The notes beneath the pieces are model-generated. The model saw only the letters and a list, made by a program, of their open reading frames with translations, had not been told where the DNA came from and made no database searches. A stretch of DNA of 64,000 nt, taken from contig NZ_RRZK01000028.1 of assembly GCF_004348895.1 (NCBI RefSeq), forward strand, positions 62,001 through 126,000, in the 5' to 3' direction. The position numbers and the translations under genes were made by a program. The DNA is from Pseudomonas vancouverensis. GTDB taxonomy: Bacteria; Pseudomonadota; Gammaproteobacteria; Pseudomonadales; Pseudomonadaceae. Shown piece by piece: positions 57,207 through 64,000 of the stretch; the first letter of the stretch is position 1; each line of letters starts with the position of its first letter.

Positions 57207-57522
57207 CCATCTCAGAGTGAAAAGGAGCGGAGTTGCCTTGAACGGCTCTGATTCGGTATTTTTTCCGTCATGCACCCTCCCACTTTTAACAACCACGTAT
57301 ACATGTACAAAAAATACCAAAGTCGGTCGCAACCCTGGCGTAAAGTTGACGGTGTTAATTCAGACACCAAAGCCCCGAATTCCGTAATGGTTGCGGGCCT
57401 ATGCAAGTAGGAAAGCGAAGAAAAATTGTACTAAAGAAGCGTATTCATCTTGCATTGAAGCCCCTACTTACAATAATCTATCCTAATAACCCCCAAGGAT
57501 TATCCTTTCAAGGAGCTTGAAC
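57207..57522. other. 316-bp intergenic region at the right border of the AT-rich cassette
   Basis: GC content rises across this stretch. A possible promoter, TTGCAT (57450-57455), 16 bp, AATAAT (57472-57477), precedes the YjbE-like gene. No terminator hairpin is obvious after the glycosyltransferase and no gene was seen. Confidence 0.5.
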
Positions 57523-57828
57523 ATGAAACAACTGCTGGCCTTCGCCCTCGCAACCTCGCTCAGCCTGCCATTGATGGCTGCTGAAACTACCCCTGTAAAA
57601 GCATCAGACACTACTCCGGCTACTCCAGGCTCTACTTCCGGTCTGAGTCTGTCGACTCCAATCGCCGGCGGCGTAACTGTAGGTACCGGTCTGGCCATCG
57701 GTGCTGGCGTGATCGCTGCTGGTGTTGCCGCTTCCAACAGCGGTGGCGGCGGTGGTAACGACGGTACTCCAGGCACTACCGGCGGCGGCACTGGCGGTAC
57801 TACTGGCACTACTGGTACCACCCGGTAA
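57523..57828 (+). CDS. YjbE/GfcA-like Gly/Thr-rich exported small protein
   Basis: This 101-residue protein has a clear signal peptide (MKQLLAFALATSLSLPLMAA), a Thr/Ser/Pro segment, a hydrophobic stretch (about 48-72, GGVTVGTGLAIGAGVIAAGV) and a low-complexity tail of Gly, Thr and Asn. Composition and position match the first small gene of the E. coli yjbEFGH and gfcABCD operons. AAGGAG stands 8 bases before the ATG. A terminator separates it from the Wza gene, so it is probably made in excess over the rest. Its role is unknown; it could be a surface or matrix-associated component. Confidence 0.75.
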   Translation: MKQLLAFALATSLSLPLMAAETTPVKASDTTPATPGSTSGLSLSTPIAGGVTVGTGLAIGAGVIAAGVAASNSGGGGGNDGTPGTTGGGTGGTTGTTGTTR

Positions 57829-57860
57829 CAGTTCCCCCCGCTTAAAGTTAGATACGCTAA

Positions 57861-57890
57861 CCTCCCAGCCTCGCTGGGAGGTTTTGTTTT
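57861..57890 (+). terminator. Terminator between the YjbE-like gene and wza
   Basis: CCTCCCAGC, a 3-base loop, GCTGGGAGG and TTTTGTTTT. It stands inside the presumed operon and may act as a partial stop, or be overridden by an RfaH-modified polymerase. Confidence 0.85.
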
Positions 57891-57917
57891 GCCTATTCCC
57901 TTCGAGCAATCTCCACA

Positions 57918-59024
57918 ATGAATCGCGCGCTTCCCTTGGCCATGCTGGTTGGCCTGACCCTGCAAGGCTGCATTTTCTCCCCTGGTCAGCACATGGACAC
58001 AGGCCAACTGGTACGTGAAGGTTCTCCGGAAAGCAGCCGCATCGAGCTGGTTCCGATTACACCCAAGCTGGTCGCCATCGAAGCGGCATCCGATCACTCC
58101 AACGTGGTCGCCCCGGAGCTGTTGCACTATCAGCCAGCTGAATATCGCCTGGGTGCCGGCGACCTGATTTACATCACTGTCTGGGATCACCCGGAGCTGA
58201 CCGCTCCTTCCGGTCCACAGCAGCAAATTGAAGCCAACGGCCGCCTGATTCGCCCGGATGGCACGCTGTTCTACCCCTATGTAGGCTCCATCGATGCCGC
58301 GGGTAAAACCATCGACGAGTTGCGCTCGATTATCGCTTCGCGACTGTCCAAGGTTGTTGCCGAACCGCAGGTCGATGTCAGCATTTTGCGTTTTGTTAGC
58401 CAGAAGGTGACCCTTTCCGGCGCCTTTGGCAAAACTGGTCAGATAGCTATCACCAACACGCCGATGACGCTGCTTGAGGCAGTAGGTGAAGGTTCGGTAC
58501 AGGTGGGCAGCGCCGATATTTCTGGCCTGGTGCTCAAGCGCGATGGTCGTGAATACCTGCTTGACCTAGACGCGCTCAATCGCAAGAACTCGAACCTGCA
58601 TAATCTCTACCTGAAAAACGGCGACCAGTTGCACTTGCCGTACAACGACCAGAAAAAGGTCTACCTGCTGGGTGAGGTCAATTCCTCGCGCTCACTGGTT
58701 TTCAAGGGCAGCAACATGAACCTGACCGATGCTCTCGGCAGCGTCGGCGGCCTGCGTCAGGAGACTTCCAGCGGCAAGGAAGTTTATGTGATCCGCGGTG
58801 TCGAGAACCTGGCAGACGAGCCGGTCAAGGTGTTCCAGATCGATCTGAAGTCGCCTTCTGCCTACGCACTCGCCCAGCATTTCAAACTGCGTCCGCAGGA
58901 TGTGGTGTACGTCGGTCCAGCCGATATCACTCGCTGGAACCGCTTTATCAGTCAGGTTTTCCCTTCGGCTAACTTGCTGAGCGTGGGTGCCAACATCAAA
59001 GACGACCTGGGCACCACCAACTAA
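57918..59024 (+). CDS. wza: Polysaccharide export outer-membrane lipoprotein (Wza/GfcE)
   Basis: This 368-residue protein would form the octameric outer-membrane channel for the polymer. The lipoprotein signal ends at Cys18 (LTLQGC). The Poly_export domain (about 70-160: YRLGAGDLIYITVWDHPEL, IRPDGTLFYPYVGSIDAAGKT) is followed by two SLBB-type segments (QKVTLSGAFGKTGQIAI and KVYLLGEVNSSRSLVF) and a C-terminal amphipathic helix near RWNRFISQVFPSANLL, the membrane-spanning barrel in Wza. Notably it lies 13 kb from its partner wzc and within the Yjb operon. Confidence 0.93.
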   Translation: MNRALPLAMLVGLTLQGCIFSPGQHMDTGQLVREGSPESSRIELVPITPKLVAIEAASDHSNVVAPELLHYQPAEYRLGAGDLIYITVWDHPELTAPSGPQQQIEANGRLIRPDGTLFYPYVGSIDAAGKTIDELRSIIASRLSKVVAEPQVDVSILRFVSQKVTLSGAFGKTGQIAITNTPMTLLEAVGEGSVQVGSADISGLVLKRDGREYLLDLDALNRKNSNLHNLYLKNGDQLHLPYNDQKKVYLLGEVNSSRSLVFKGSNMNLTDALGSVGGLRQETSSGKEVYVIRGVENLADEPVKVFQIDLKSPSAYALAQHFKLRPQDVVYVGPADITRWNRFISQVFPSANLLSVGANIKDDLGTTN

Positions 59025-59038
59025 GAAATGGAATTCTT

Positions 59039-59698
59039 GTGAAACTTCTGCGACTGGCCACCCTGTCGGTGGCCTCTTTGCTGGTGAGCGCCTGCAACCC
59101 GTTGATGACCGCCTCCATGGACACGCTCAAGGCCGCTTTCGAAGGGCCTGAGCCGCTGAAGCTGACCCGTCAGCAAGTGGATGCCACGCCCTACTACCAG
59201 ATCACCATTACCGCCCCTACGGGTGAAGCGGTAATGGCGTTGGTGCGTCAGCAGGGTGATGTCGGATTCTGGATGGCTTCGACCCGGCAGATCCTGATGC
59301 TTGAAGACGGTCTGGCCATCCGCAGTGTCGGTTTCAACGACAACCTCGATGGCACTCGTTTCGAAGGCGCCTCGCCGTTCAAGACCGGGCTGAACCGCAT
59401 TCCCGATGGCCTGCAAACCCGGCGTCAGGTCGACTTTGTCGACGGCTACCGCATGGGTGTCAGTGTCACCAGTCGTTTCAACAAGAAAGGTCTGGAGACC
59501 GTGCACATCCTCGACCGTGACGTCGAGCTGCTGCGCGTGGACGAAGACATCTCAATGGACGGTCTGGGCTTCAGTGCCCGCAACCGATATTGGGTCGATC
59601 CTGTTGATGGCTTCATCATGGCCAGCGAACAGTACCTCACCCCCGAATTGCCCCTACGCATTGTTCAAGTGCGCCCGAATAAGCCGGTAGTGCAATGA
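59039..59698 (+). CDS. yjbF: YjbF/GfcB family outer-membrane lipoprotein
   Basis: This 219-residue lipoprotein has a signal ending in LLVSAC (Cys19). The rest is a beta-rich YjbF domain (YYQITITAPTGEAVMALVRQQGD, FWMASTRQILMLEDGLAIRSVGFNDNL). The start codon is GTG, 14 bp after wza. Its stop overlaps the ATG of the next gene (ATGA), typical of this operon. YjbF-type proteins are required for group-4 capsule or Yjb exopolysaccharide production in E. coli, with no known biochemical activity. Confidence 0.85.
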   Translation: MKLLRLATLSVASLLVSACNPLMTASMDTLKAAFEGPEPLKLTRQQVDATPYYQITITAPTGEAVMALVRQQGDVGFWMASTRQILMLEDGLAIRSVGFNDNLDGTRFEGASPFKTGLNRIPDGLQTRRQVDFVDGYRMGVSVTSRFNKKGLETVHILDRDVELLRVDEDISMDGLGFSARNRYWVDPVDGFIMASEQYLTPELPLRIVQVRPNKPVVQ

Positions 59699-60468
59699 TT
59701 TTTCGCTCTTCCTGGCTGCTTTGCTGCAGCCTGCTCATGTCGTTTGCCGTTAATGCTGACTCGCTGGTCACCGTGCAGGGCGATGCCGCCAAGCCGGGGA
59801 AGTATTCGTTCGTGGAAGGCACGCGCCTGCATGACGTGTTGCTGCCGGCCCAGGTCAATCCAAAGGCCTATCTGCTCGGTGCGGCGTGGCTGCACATGCC
59901 TCTGCATGATGCGCAGGAGCGCCTGAAAATCGGTGTGCTGTTTGATCTGGCGACGTTGCGCAGTAATGCGATACAGGGCGACGAGACCGGACTGGCAGCG
60001 CTTGCCGCGCGTTTGCGCGACAAGGTGCAGGCAATGCCCGTGACTGCCCGCAAGGTCGCTCAGTTGGATCCCGTGCAGGTTGAGCTGAACCGCAAGGACA
60101 ATCCTCATCTGAGTGACGGCGATGTGCTGCTGTACCCCACTCGCCCGACCACGGTGCGGATCGAAGGTGCGGTGCTGGCTGAATGCGAACTTGCACATCA
60201 GCCTTTGCAACCGGCCATGGGCTACCTGAAAGATTGCCCACGCGACCCGAATGCTGACGCTGACTGGCTGTTCGTGATTCAACCTGATGGCCGGGTGTTC
60301 AAGCAGGGTGTCGCGCTTTGGAACGAAACCAAGGCTGCACCACCTGCCCCAGGTGCCCGAATTTATGTGCCGATCCATAACAGCGACCAGGGCGATCCTA
60401 CGCCTGAGCTGAATACCGAACTGGCTGCCTTCATCGCCACCCAGCCACTGCTGGAGGTGAAGCCATGA
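59695..60468 (+). CDS. yjbG: YjbG/GfcC family periplasmic protein
   Basis: This 257-residue protein has an N-terminal signal peptide (about 1-21, SSWLLCCSLLMSFAVNA). Two beta-grasp-like segments of the GfcC family can be made out (VTVQGDAAKPGKYSFVEGTRLHDVL and TVRIEGAVLAECELAHQP), resembling the SLBB domains of Wza. It overlaps yjbF and yjbH by four bases at either end, so translation is coupled. A periplasmic role in export with Wza is inferred from the family and location. Confidence 0.83.
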   Translation: MIFRSSWLLCCSLLMSFAVNADSLVTVQGDAAKPGKYSFVEGTRLHDVLLPAQVNPKAYLLGAAWLHMPLHDAQERLKIGVLFDLATLRSNAIQGDETGLAALAARLRDKVQAMPVTARKVAQLDPVQVELNRKDNPHLSDGDVLLYPTRPTTVRIEGAVLAECELAHQPLQPAMGYLKDCPRDPNADADWLFVIQPDGRVFKQGVALWNETKAAPPAPGARIYVPIHNSDQGDPTPELNTELAAFIATQPLLEVKP

Positions 60469-62552
60469 AGTATCACTTGATTCCCTGCCTGTTGCTCGGT
60501 TGCAGCACTTGGGCTGTGGCGGAGCCACGATATACACAAAATGATTTCGGTGGTGTTGGCTTGTTGCAAACACCTAGCGCGCGGATGGCACCTGCAGGTG
60601 AGTTGTCGTTGAACGCCAACCGTACTGATCCCTATAGCCGATACAGCGTGTCGTTTCAGCCTTTCGATTGGTTGGAAGGATCGTTCCGCTATACCTCGAT
60701 CAGCAACCGTGACTATGGTCCTGAATCATTGAGTGGTAGCCAGAGCTATAAGGACAAGGCCATCGATGCCAAGGTCCGCTTGCTCGAAGAATCCCACTGG
60801 ATCCCACAGGTCGCTTTGGGGGCACGAGACCTTGGTGGTACGGGCCTGTTCTCAAGTGAATACTTCGTTGGTAACAAGCGTCTTGGAAATTTTGACCTGA
60901 GTCTGGGTCTGGCGTGGGGTTACATCGGCAACCGTGGCGATATGGACAACCCGTTGGGTTGGGTCGACGACAAATTTGATGAGCGTCCCACCAGCGATCA
61001 AGCGGGCGACTTCAACGGTAACCAGTATTTCCGTGGATCACCCTCCTTTTTCGGCGGCGTGAACTACCAGACGCCCTGGGAGCCGCTGTCGCTGAAGCTC
61101 GAATATGAGGGTAACGACTACCAGCACGAGCCTCAGAAAAACAATCAGGTCCAGGATTCCCCGATCAATCTCGGCTTCGTCTTCAAAGCCAACGACTGGA
61201 TCGACTTGCACGCCGCCTGGGAACGCGGCAACACGGCGATGTTCGGTATCACCCTGCATACCAACTTCGCGACCCGCAAATCGCCGACCAAGAGCTTCGA
61301 CCCGAAACCCGAGCCTGTGCCAGACGTCAAGCCAGCCACAGCGCCCACCGACGTTCAGTGGGCCGGCGTCGCCACGCGCCTGCAGAACAACGCCGGCTAC
61401 ACGGTGTCACGTATCACCCAGCGTGATTCCGAGCTGATCGTCTACGGCGAGCAGAACCGCTATTTCCACACGCCCAAAGCGGTCGGCCGCGCTTCGCGGA
61501 TTTTGGACAACAGCGTCGACGACGAGATCAATTGGTTCACGATGGTCGACACCCGTTACAGCCTGCCGATCGAGGAAGTAAGCGTCCCGCGCGATACCTT
61601 CCGTGAGGTGGTCCAGGAAGATCGACCGCTGGAAGATCTGCGCCGAGTGACCGAACAGAACGTCGCTGTGCCGCATCAGGAAAAAACCCTGTTCGAGCAA
61701 AAACCTGATCCCTTCACTTATGGTTTGGGCTTGGGTTACAAGCAAAACGTCGGCGGTCCGGACGGCTTCCTGTTGTATCAATTCAGTGCAGATCTGAGTG
61801 CTGAGTATCGCTTCCAGCCTGACCTGTGGTGGAGCGGTACGCTGAGCCAGAACCTGGCGAACAACTTCGACAAGTTCAAGTACGACGCACCCAGCGGCCT
61901 GCCGCGTGTGCGCACCGATTTGCGTCAGTACATGACCACCTCGGAACTGACGATGCCAACCTTCCAGCTGAACAAGGTCAAGCAGTTGGACCAGGACCTC
62001 TACGGCATGCTGTACGGCGGTTACCTGGAGTCGATGTTCGCCGGTGTCGGTGGCGAAGGCCTGTATCGCCCAATGGGCGAGCGTTGGGCCGTGGGTGTGG
62101 ACATGAACTGGGTCAAGCAGCGTGATTTCGATCAGGGCTTTGGTCTGCGCGATTACAGTACGATCACCGGCAACGCTACCCTCTACTACCGCAGTTCCTT
62201 CCAGGACATTCTTGGCGCGGTCAGCGTTGGTCGCTATCTGGCCAAGGACTATGGTGTCACCGTGGACTTGTCCCGTGAGTTCGGAAACGGCGTGCGTTTC
62301 GGCGGCTGGGTCACCATCACCAATGCAACCAAGGAAGAGTACGGTGAAGGTAGTTTCGGCAAAGGCATCTACTTCTCGATTCCGTTCGACGAATTGATGG
62401 CCAGTTCCACCACTCGCCGGGCCAACCTCGCCTGGACACCGTTGACGCGGGACGGTGGTGCTTCGCTTGGACGCAGCTACTCGCTGTACACCTTGACCGA
62501 GCGCCGAAACATCGACATGTTCCACAGCAACTTCTACAAGGTCACCGAATGA
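60465..62552 (+). CDS. yjbH: YjbH/GfcD family outer-membrane beta-barrel lipoprotein
   Basis: This is a 695-residue protein. The signal region MKYHLIPCLLLGC has a lipobox-like LLGC (Cys13). The mature start YTQNDFGGVGLLQTPSARMAPAGELSLNANR is the YjbH signature, followed by repeated amphipathic beta strands across the whole length and a Pro-rich break near 285-300 (KPEPVPDVKPATAPT). Predicted to be an outer-membrane double-barrel or porin-like protein in polymer secretion or insertion. The largest gene of the operon; its stop overlaps the VanZ-like gene. Confidence 0.87.
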   Translation: MKYHLIPCLLLGCSTWAVAEPRYTQNDFGGVGLLQTPSARMAPAGELSLNANRTDPYSRYSVSFQPFDWLEGSFRYTSISNRDYGPESLSGSQSYKDKAIDAKVRLLEESHWIPQVALGARDLGGTGLFSSEYFVGNKRLGNFDLSLGLAWGYIGNRGDMDNPLGWVDDKFDERPTSDQAGDFNGNQYFRGSPSFFGGVNYQTPWEPLSLKLEYEGNDYQHEPQKNNQVQDSPINLGFVFKANDWIDLHAAWERGNTAMFGITLHTNFATRKSPTKSFDPKPEPVPDVKPATAPTDVQWAGVATRLQNNAGYTVSRITQRDSELIVYGEQNRYFHTPKAVGRASRILDNSVDDEINWFTMVDTRYSLPIEEVSVPRDTFREVVQEDRPLEDLRRVTEQNVAVPHQEKTLFEQKPDPFTYGLGLGYKQNVGGPDGFLLYQFSADLSAEYRFQPDLWWSGTLSQNLANNFDKFKYDAPSGLPRVRTDLRQYMTTSELTMPTFQLNKVKQLDQDLYGMLYGGYLESMFAGVGGEGLYRPMGERWAVGVDMNWVKQRDFDQGFGLRDYSTITGNATLYYRSSFQDILGAVSVGRYLAKDYGVTVDLSREFGNGVRFGGWVTITNATKEEYGEGSFGKGIYFSIPFDELMASSTTRRANLAWTPLTRDGGASLGRSYSLYTLTERRNIDMFHSNFYKVTE

Positions 62553-62941
62553 AGCAGCGCATCCTGCGAGTCCTGCCAAAAGTGGCATTCTTCGTGATCC
62601 TGTTGGTGCTCTGTGTTGCCGGCATGCGCGGCGAGCCGGTGCCGCAGGTGTTCGAGAATCAGGACAAGCTGCATCACTGGGCAGGTTTTGCCTGTCTGAC
62701 GGTGAGCGCCTATCTGGCGTTCCCGGGGACTCGCCTGATCTGGTTGCTGCTTTGGCCGCTGGTGGGGTCGATGCTGATCGAATTGGAGCAAAGCTTCATG
62801 CCGCTGCGCAGTGCGTCCTGGGGAGATATGTTGGCGAATGCCACTGGCGTTCTGTGTGGGATGGTTGCGATTTTCGTTTTGCGTGGTTATCAGAATTCGA
62901 AACTCAGGACGTCAGCTCCGGTGGGCGCCGCAAAGCGCTAA
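62549..62941 (+). CDS. VanZ-like family membrane protein
   Basis: This 130-residue inner-membrane protein has about four helices. The motifs QDKLHHWAGFACLTVSAYLAF and the acidic ELEQSFMPLRSASWGDMLANATGVLCG are those of the VanZ-like (phosphotransbutyrylase-like) family: the DK-x-H-H segment and the E-x-x-Q, D-x-x-N pattern. Four-base overlap with yjbH makes it the last gene of the Yjb unit. VanZ-like proteins recur beside polysaccharide genes, but no activity is established. Confidence 0.85.
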   Translation: MKQRILRVLPKVAFFVILLVLCVAGMRGEPVPQVFENQDKLHHWAGFACLTVSAYLAFPGTRLIWLLLWPLVGSMLIELEQSFMPLRSASWGDMLANATGVLCGMVAIFVLRGYQNSKLRTSAPVGAAKR

Positions 62942-62967
62942 CCTGTTCCCTCGTCAAATGAAACCCG

Positions 62968-63000
62968 ATCTGGCCGCGTCATCAAAAAACGCGGCCAGAT
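62968..63000. terminator. Strong hairpin between convergent operons
   Basis: ATCTGGCCGCG and CGCGGCCAGAT flank an 11-base loop. The run of A in the loop and absence of a following T-run make it an atypical terminator. Confidence 0.55.
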
Positions 63001-63038
63001 ACATTTCAGTGCGGCTTATCAACAGCTATACACACTAC

Positions 63039-63965
63039 TCATCCGAGCAACCTTGCCAGCCCGACACTCATGGCTGTTGGCTCGGAAACCTTGAATCGCT
63101 CCAGCAGCCGCTGGTTGTTCGCTCTTGAGTGGCGAATGTCACCCGATCGCGCTGGAGCGTGATTCACCGGAGGGATTTCCCCCAGGACTTCAACCAACAC
63201 TTCCAGCATTTGATTGAGTGAAGTGGCTTGATTCATACCCACGTTAATCGCGCCTGCTTCGACCTGTGGTGCTTCCAATGCCTGCACCAGCACCTTCACC
63301 AGATCTTCCACATAGAAAAAATCACGGGTCTGTTCGCCATCGCCAAAAATCGTAATCGGCAATCCCTTCTGTGCACGCTCGCTGAAAATGCTGATGACAC
63401 CCGAGTACGGCGAAGAAGGATCCTGGCGCGGGCCGAAGATGTTGAAAAAGCGGAATACAACGGGTTCCAGTGCGTGTTGGCGTCGGTAGAAGTCGAAATA
63501 ATATTCGCTCGCCAATTTGTCCGAAGCATAGGGTGTCAATGGGGCTTTTGGTGTGTCCTCGTCGATTGCGAGTCCTTCACCATTGTTACCATATACGGCT
63601 GCACTCGATGCAAAAACAACGCGTTTGACATTGGCCTGGCGCATCGCTTCACAAACGTTCAGGGTACCTACGAAGTTACTCTGGTGCGTGCGCACCGGAT
63701 CATCCACCGAAGCTTGAACAGAAGCCACAGCAGCCAAATGTGCGACTGCCCGGCAGCCAAGCATCGCCTGTGCAACGACCGTTGCATCGGCTACGTCACC
63801 CTCGATCAATTCAACACGTGGATTGTTCAGCGGTAGATTACTGACTTTGCCGGTCGACAAGTCATCGAGAATTCGCACTGAGTAACCTTTCGCGAGCAAG
63901 GCATCAGTCAAATGAGAGCCGATAAAACCGGCACCTCCGGTGATTAGGATAGGTCCATCAAACAT
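63039..63965 (-). CDS. NAD-dependent epimerase/dehydratase (UDP-sugar 4-epimerase-like)
   Basis: This 308-residue extended SDR enzyme has the NAD motif ITGGAGFIGSHLTDAL (residues 8-23) and the catalytic SSAAVYG and YASDK (Tyr-x3-Lys). The substrate-binding PVVFRFFNIFGPRQDPSSPYSGVIS and DGEQTRDFFYVEDLV resemble WbpP/GalE-type UDP-GlcNAc or UDP-Glc 4-epimerases. The ATG at 63965 is preferred to a TTG two codons earlier. It is convergent with the Yjb operon and probably opens or belongs to a neighbouring surface-polysaccharide cluster beyond the window. Substrate uncertain. Confidence 0.85.
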   Translation of the reverse strand: MFDGPILITGGAGFIGSHLTDALLAKGYSVRILDDLSTGKVSNLPLNNPRVELIEGDVADATVVAQAMLGCRAVAHLAAVASVQASVDDPVRTHQSNFVGTLNVCEAMRQANVKRVVFASSAAVYGNNGEGLAIDEDTPKAPLTPYASDKLASEYYFDFYRRQHALEPVVFRFFNIFGPRQDPSSPYSGVISIFSERAQKGLPITIFGDGEQTRDFFYVEDLVKVLVQALEAPQVEAGAINVGMNQATSLNQMLEVLVEVLGEIPPVNHAPARSGDIRHSRANNQRLLERFKVSEPTAMSVGLARLLG

Positions 63966-64000
63966 GATCAAAATCCATAGAAAATTGACGAGAGGAATGA

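Noticed and set aside
49045..57420. AT-rich island considered as a prophage or insertion sequence
   Set aside because: No integrase, transposase, att repeats or phage genes; every gene belongs to polysaccharide families.

Overview
The window is a stretch of chromosome from a fluorescent Pseudomonas (P. fluorescens group). The evidence is gene content and order (lolC-pilZ-gdpD-sthA-apbE; gap/mfd; nagZ-psrA-lexA-sulA-topA-fadA-fadB; uup/slt; pdxB; rlmM-acnA), high GC with Pseudomonas codon use, and many REP palindromes built on a GTGGGAGCGAGC / GCTCGCTCCCAC core. No rRNA, tRNA, CRISPR array, integrase or transposase was seen.

Bases 1-43550 are core housekeeping DNA: lipoprotein export (partial lolC), a PilZ-like protein, glycerophosphodiesterase, soluble transhydrogenase, an ApbE flavinyltransferase, an MHS-family transporter, the long Gap form, Mfd, CsiV, a SWIM-SNF2 helicase, MTIP, NagZ, the fatty-acid regulator PsrA, the LexA-SulA SOS pair, topoisomerase I, the FadBA beta-oxidation complex, UspA, Uup, Slt, an MsbA-like exporter, PdxB, a MATE pump, TusA, RlmM, AcnA and a CPBP protease. 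Several control sites can be read directly: tandem SOS boxes at lexA, and overlapping double PsrA operators of the same geometry at psrA and upstream of fadBA. Seven REPIN-type repeats lie between these genes, and a 140-bp terminal-inverted-repeat element abuts the acnA ribosome binding site.

Bases 43600-62941 form an exopolysaccharide locus. At the left are a phosphatase/BY-kinase pair (Wzb/Etp, Wzc/Etk) and an RfaH antiterminator. A 631-bp leader follows, carrying a perfect 12-nt ops element. Next come a WcaJ-type priming transferase and an AT-rich cassette (about 49.05-57.4 kb): flippase, nitroreductase-like protein, pyruvyl transferase, GT2, EpsG-like polymerase, GT2 and GT4. At the right end, high GC returns with a YjbE/GfcA-like Gly/Thr-rich protein, a Wza-type export lipoprotein, YjbF/GfcB, YjbG/GfcC, YjbH/GfcD and a VanZ-like membrane protein. 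Together the flanks hold all seven protein types of the E. coli group-4 capsule (gfcABCDE-etp-etk) operon, split around a horizontally acquired Wzx/Wzy cassette and apparently served by a locally encoded RfaH/ops switch. A sugar-nucleotide epimerase on the opposite strand closes the window.

Working model: WcaJ loads the first sugar on undecaprenyl phosphate, three glycosyltransferases extend it, a pyruvyl ketal is added, Wzx flips and Wzy polymerises the unit, Wzc/Wzb control chain length, Wza exports the polymer, and the Yjb proteins act in secretion or maturation. This model is inferred from families and gene order.
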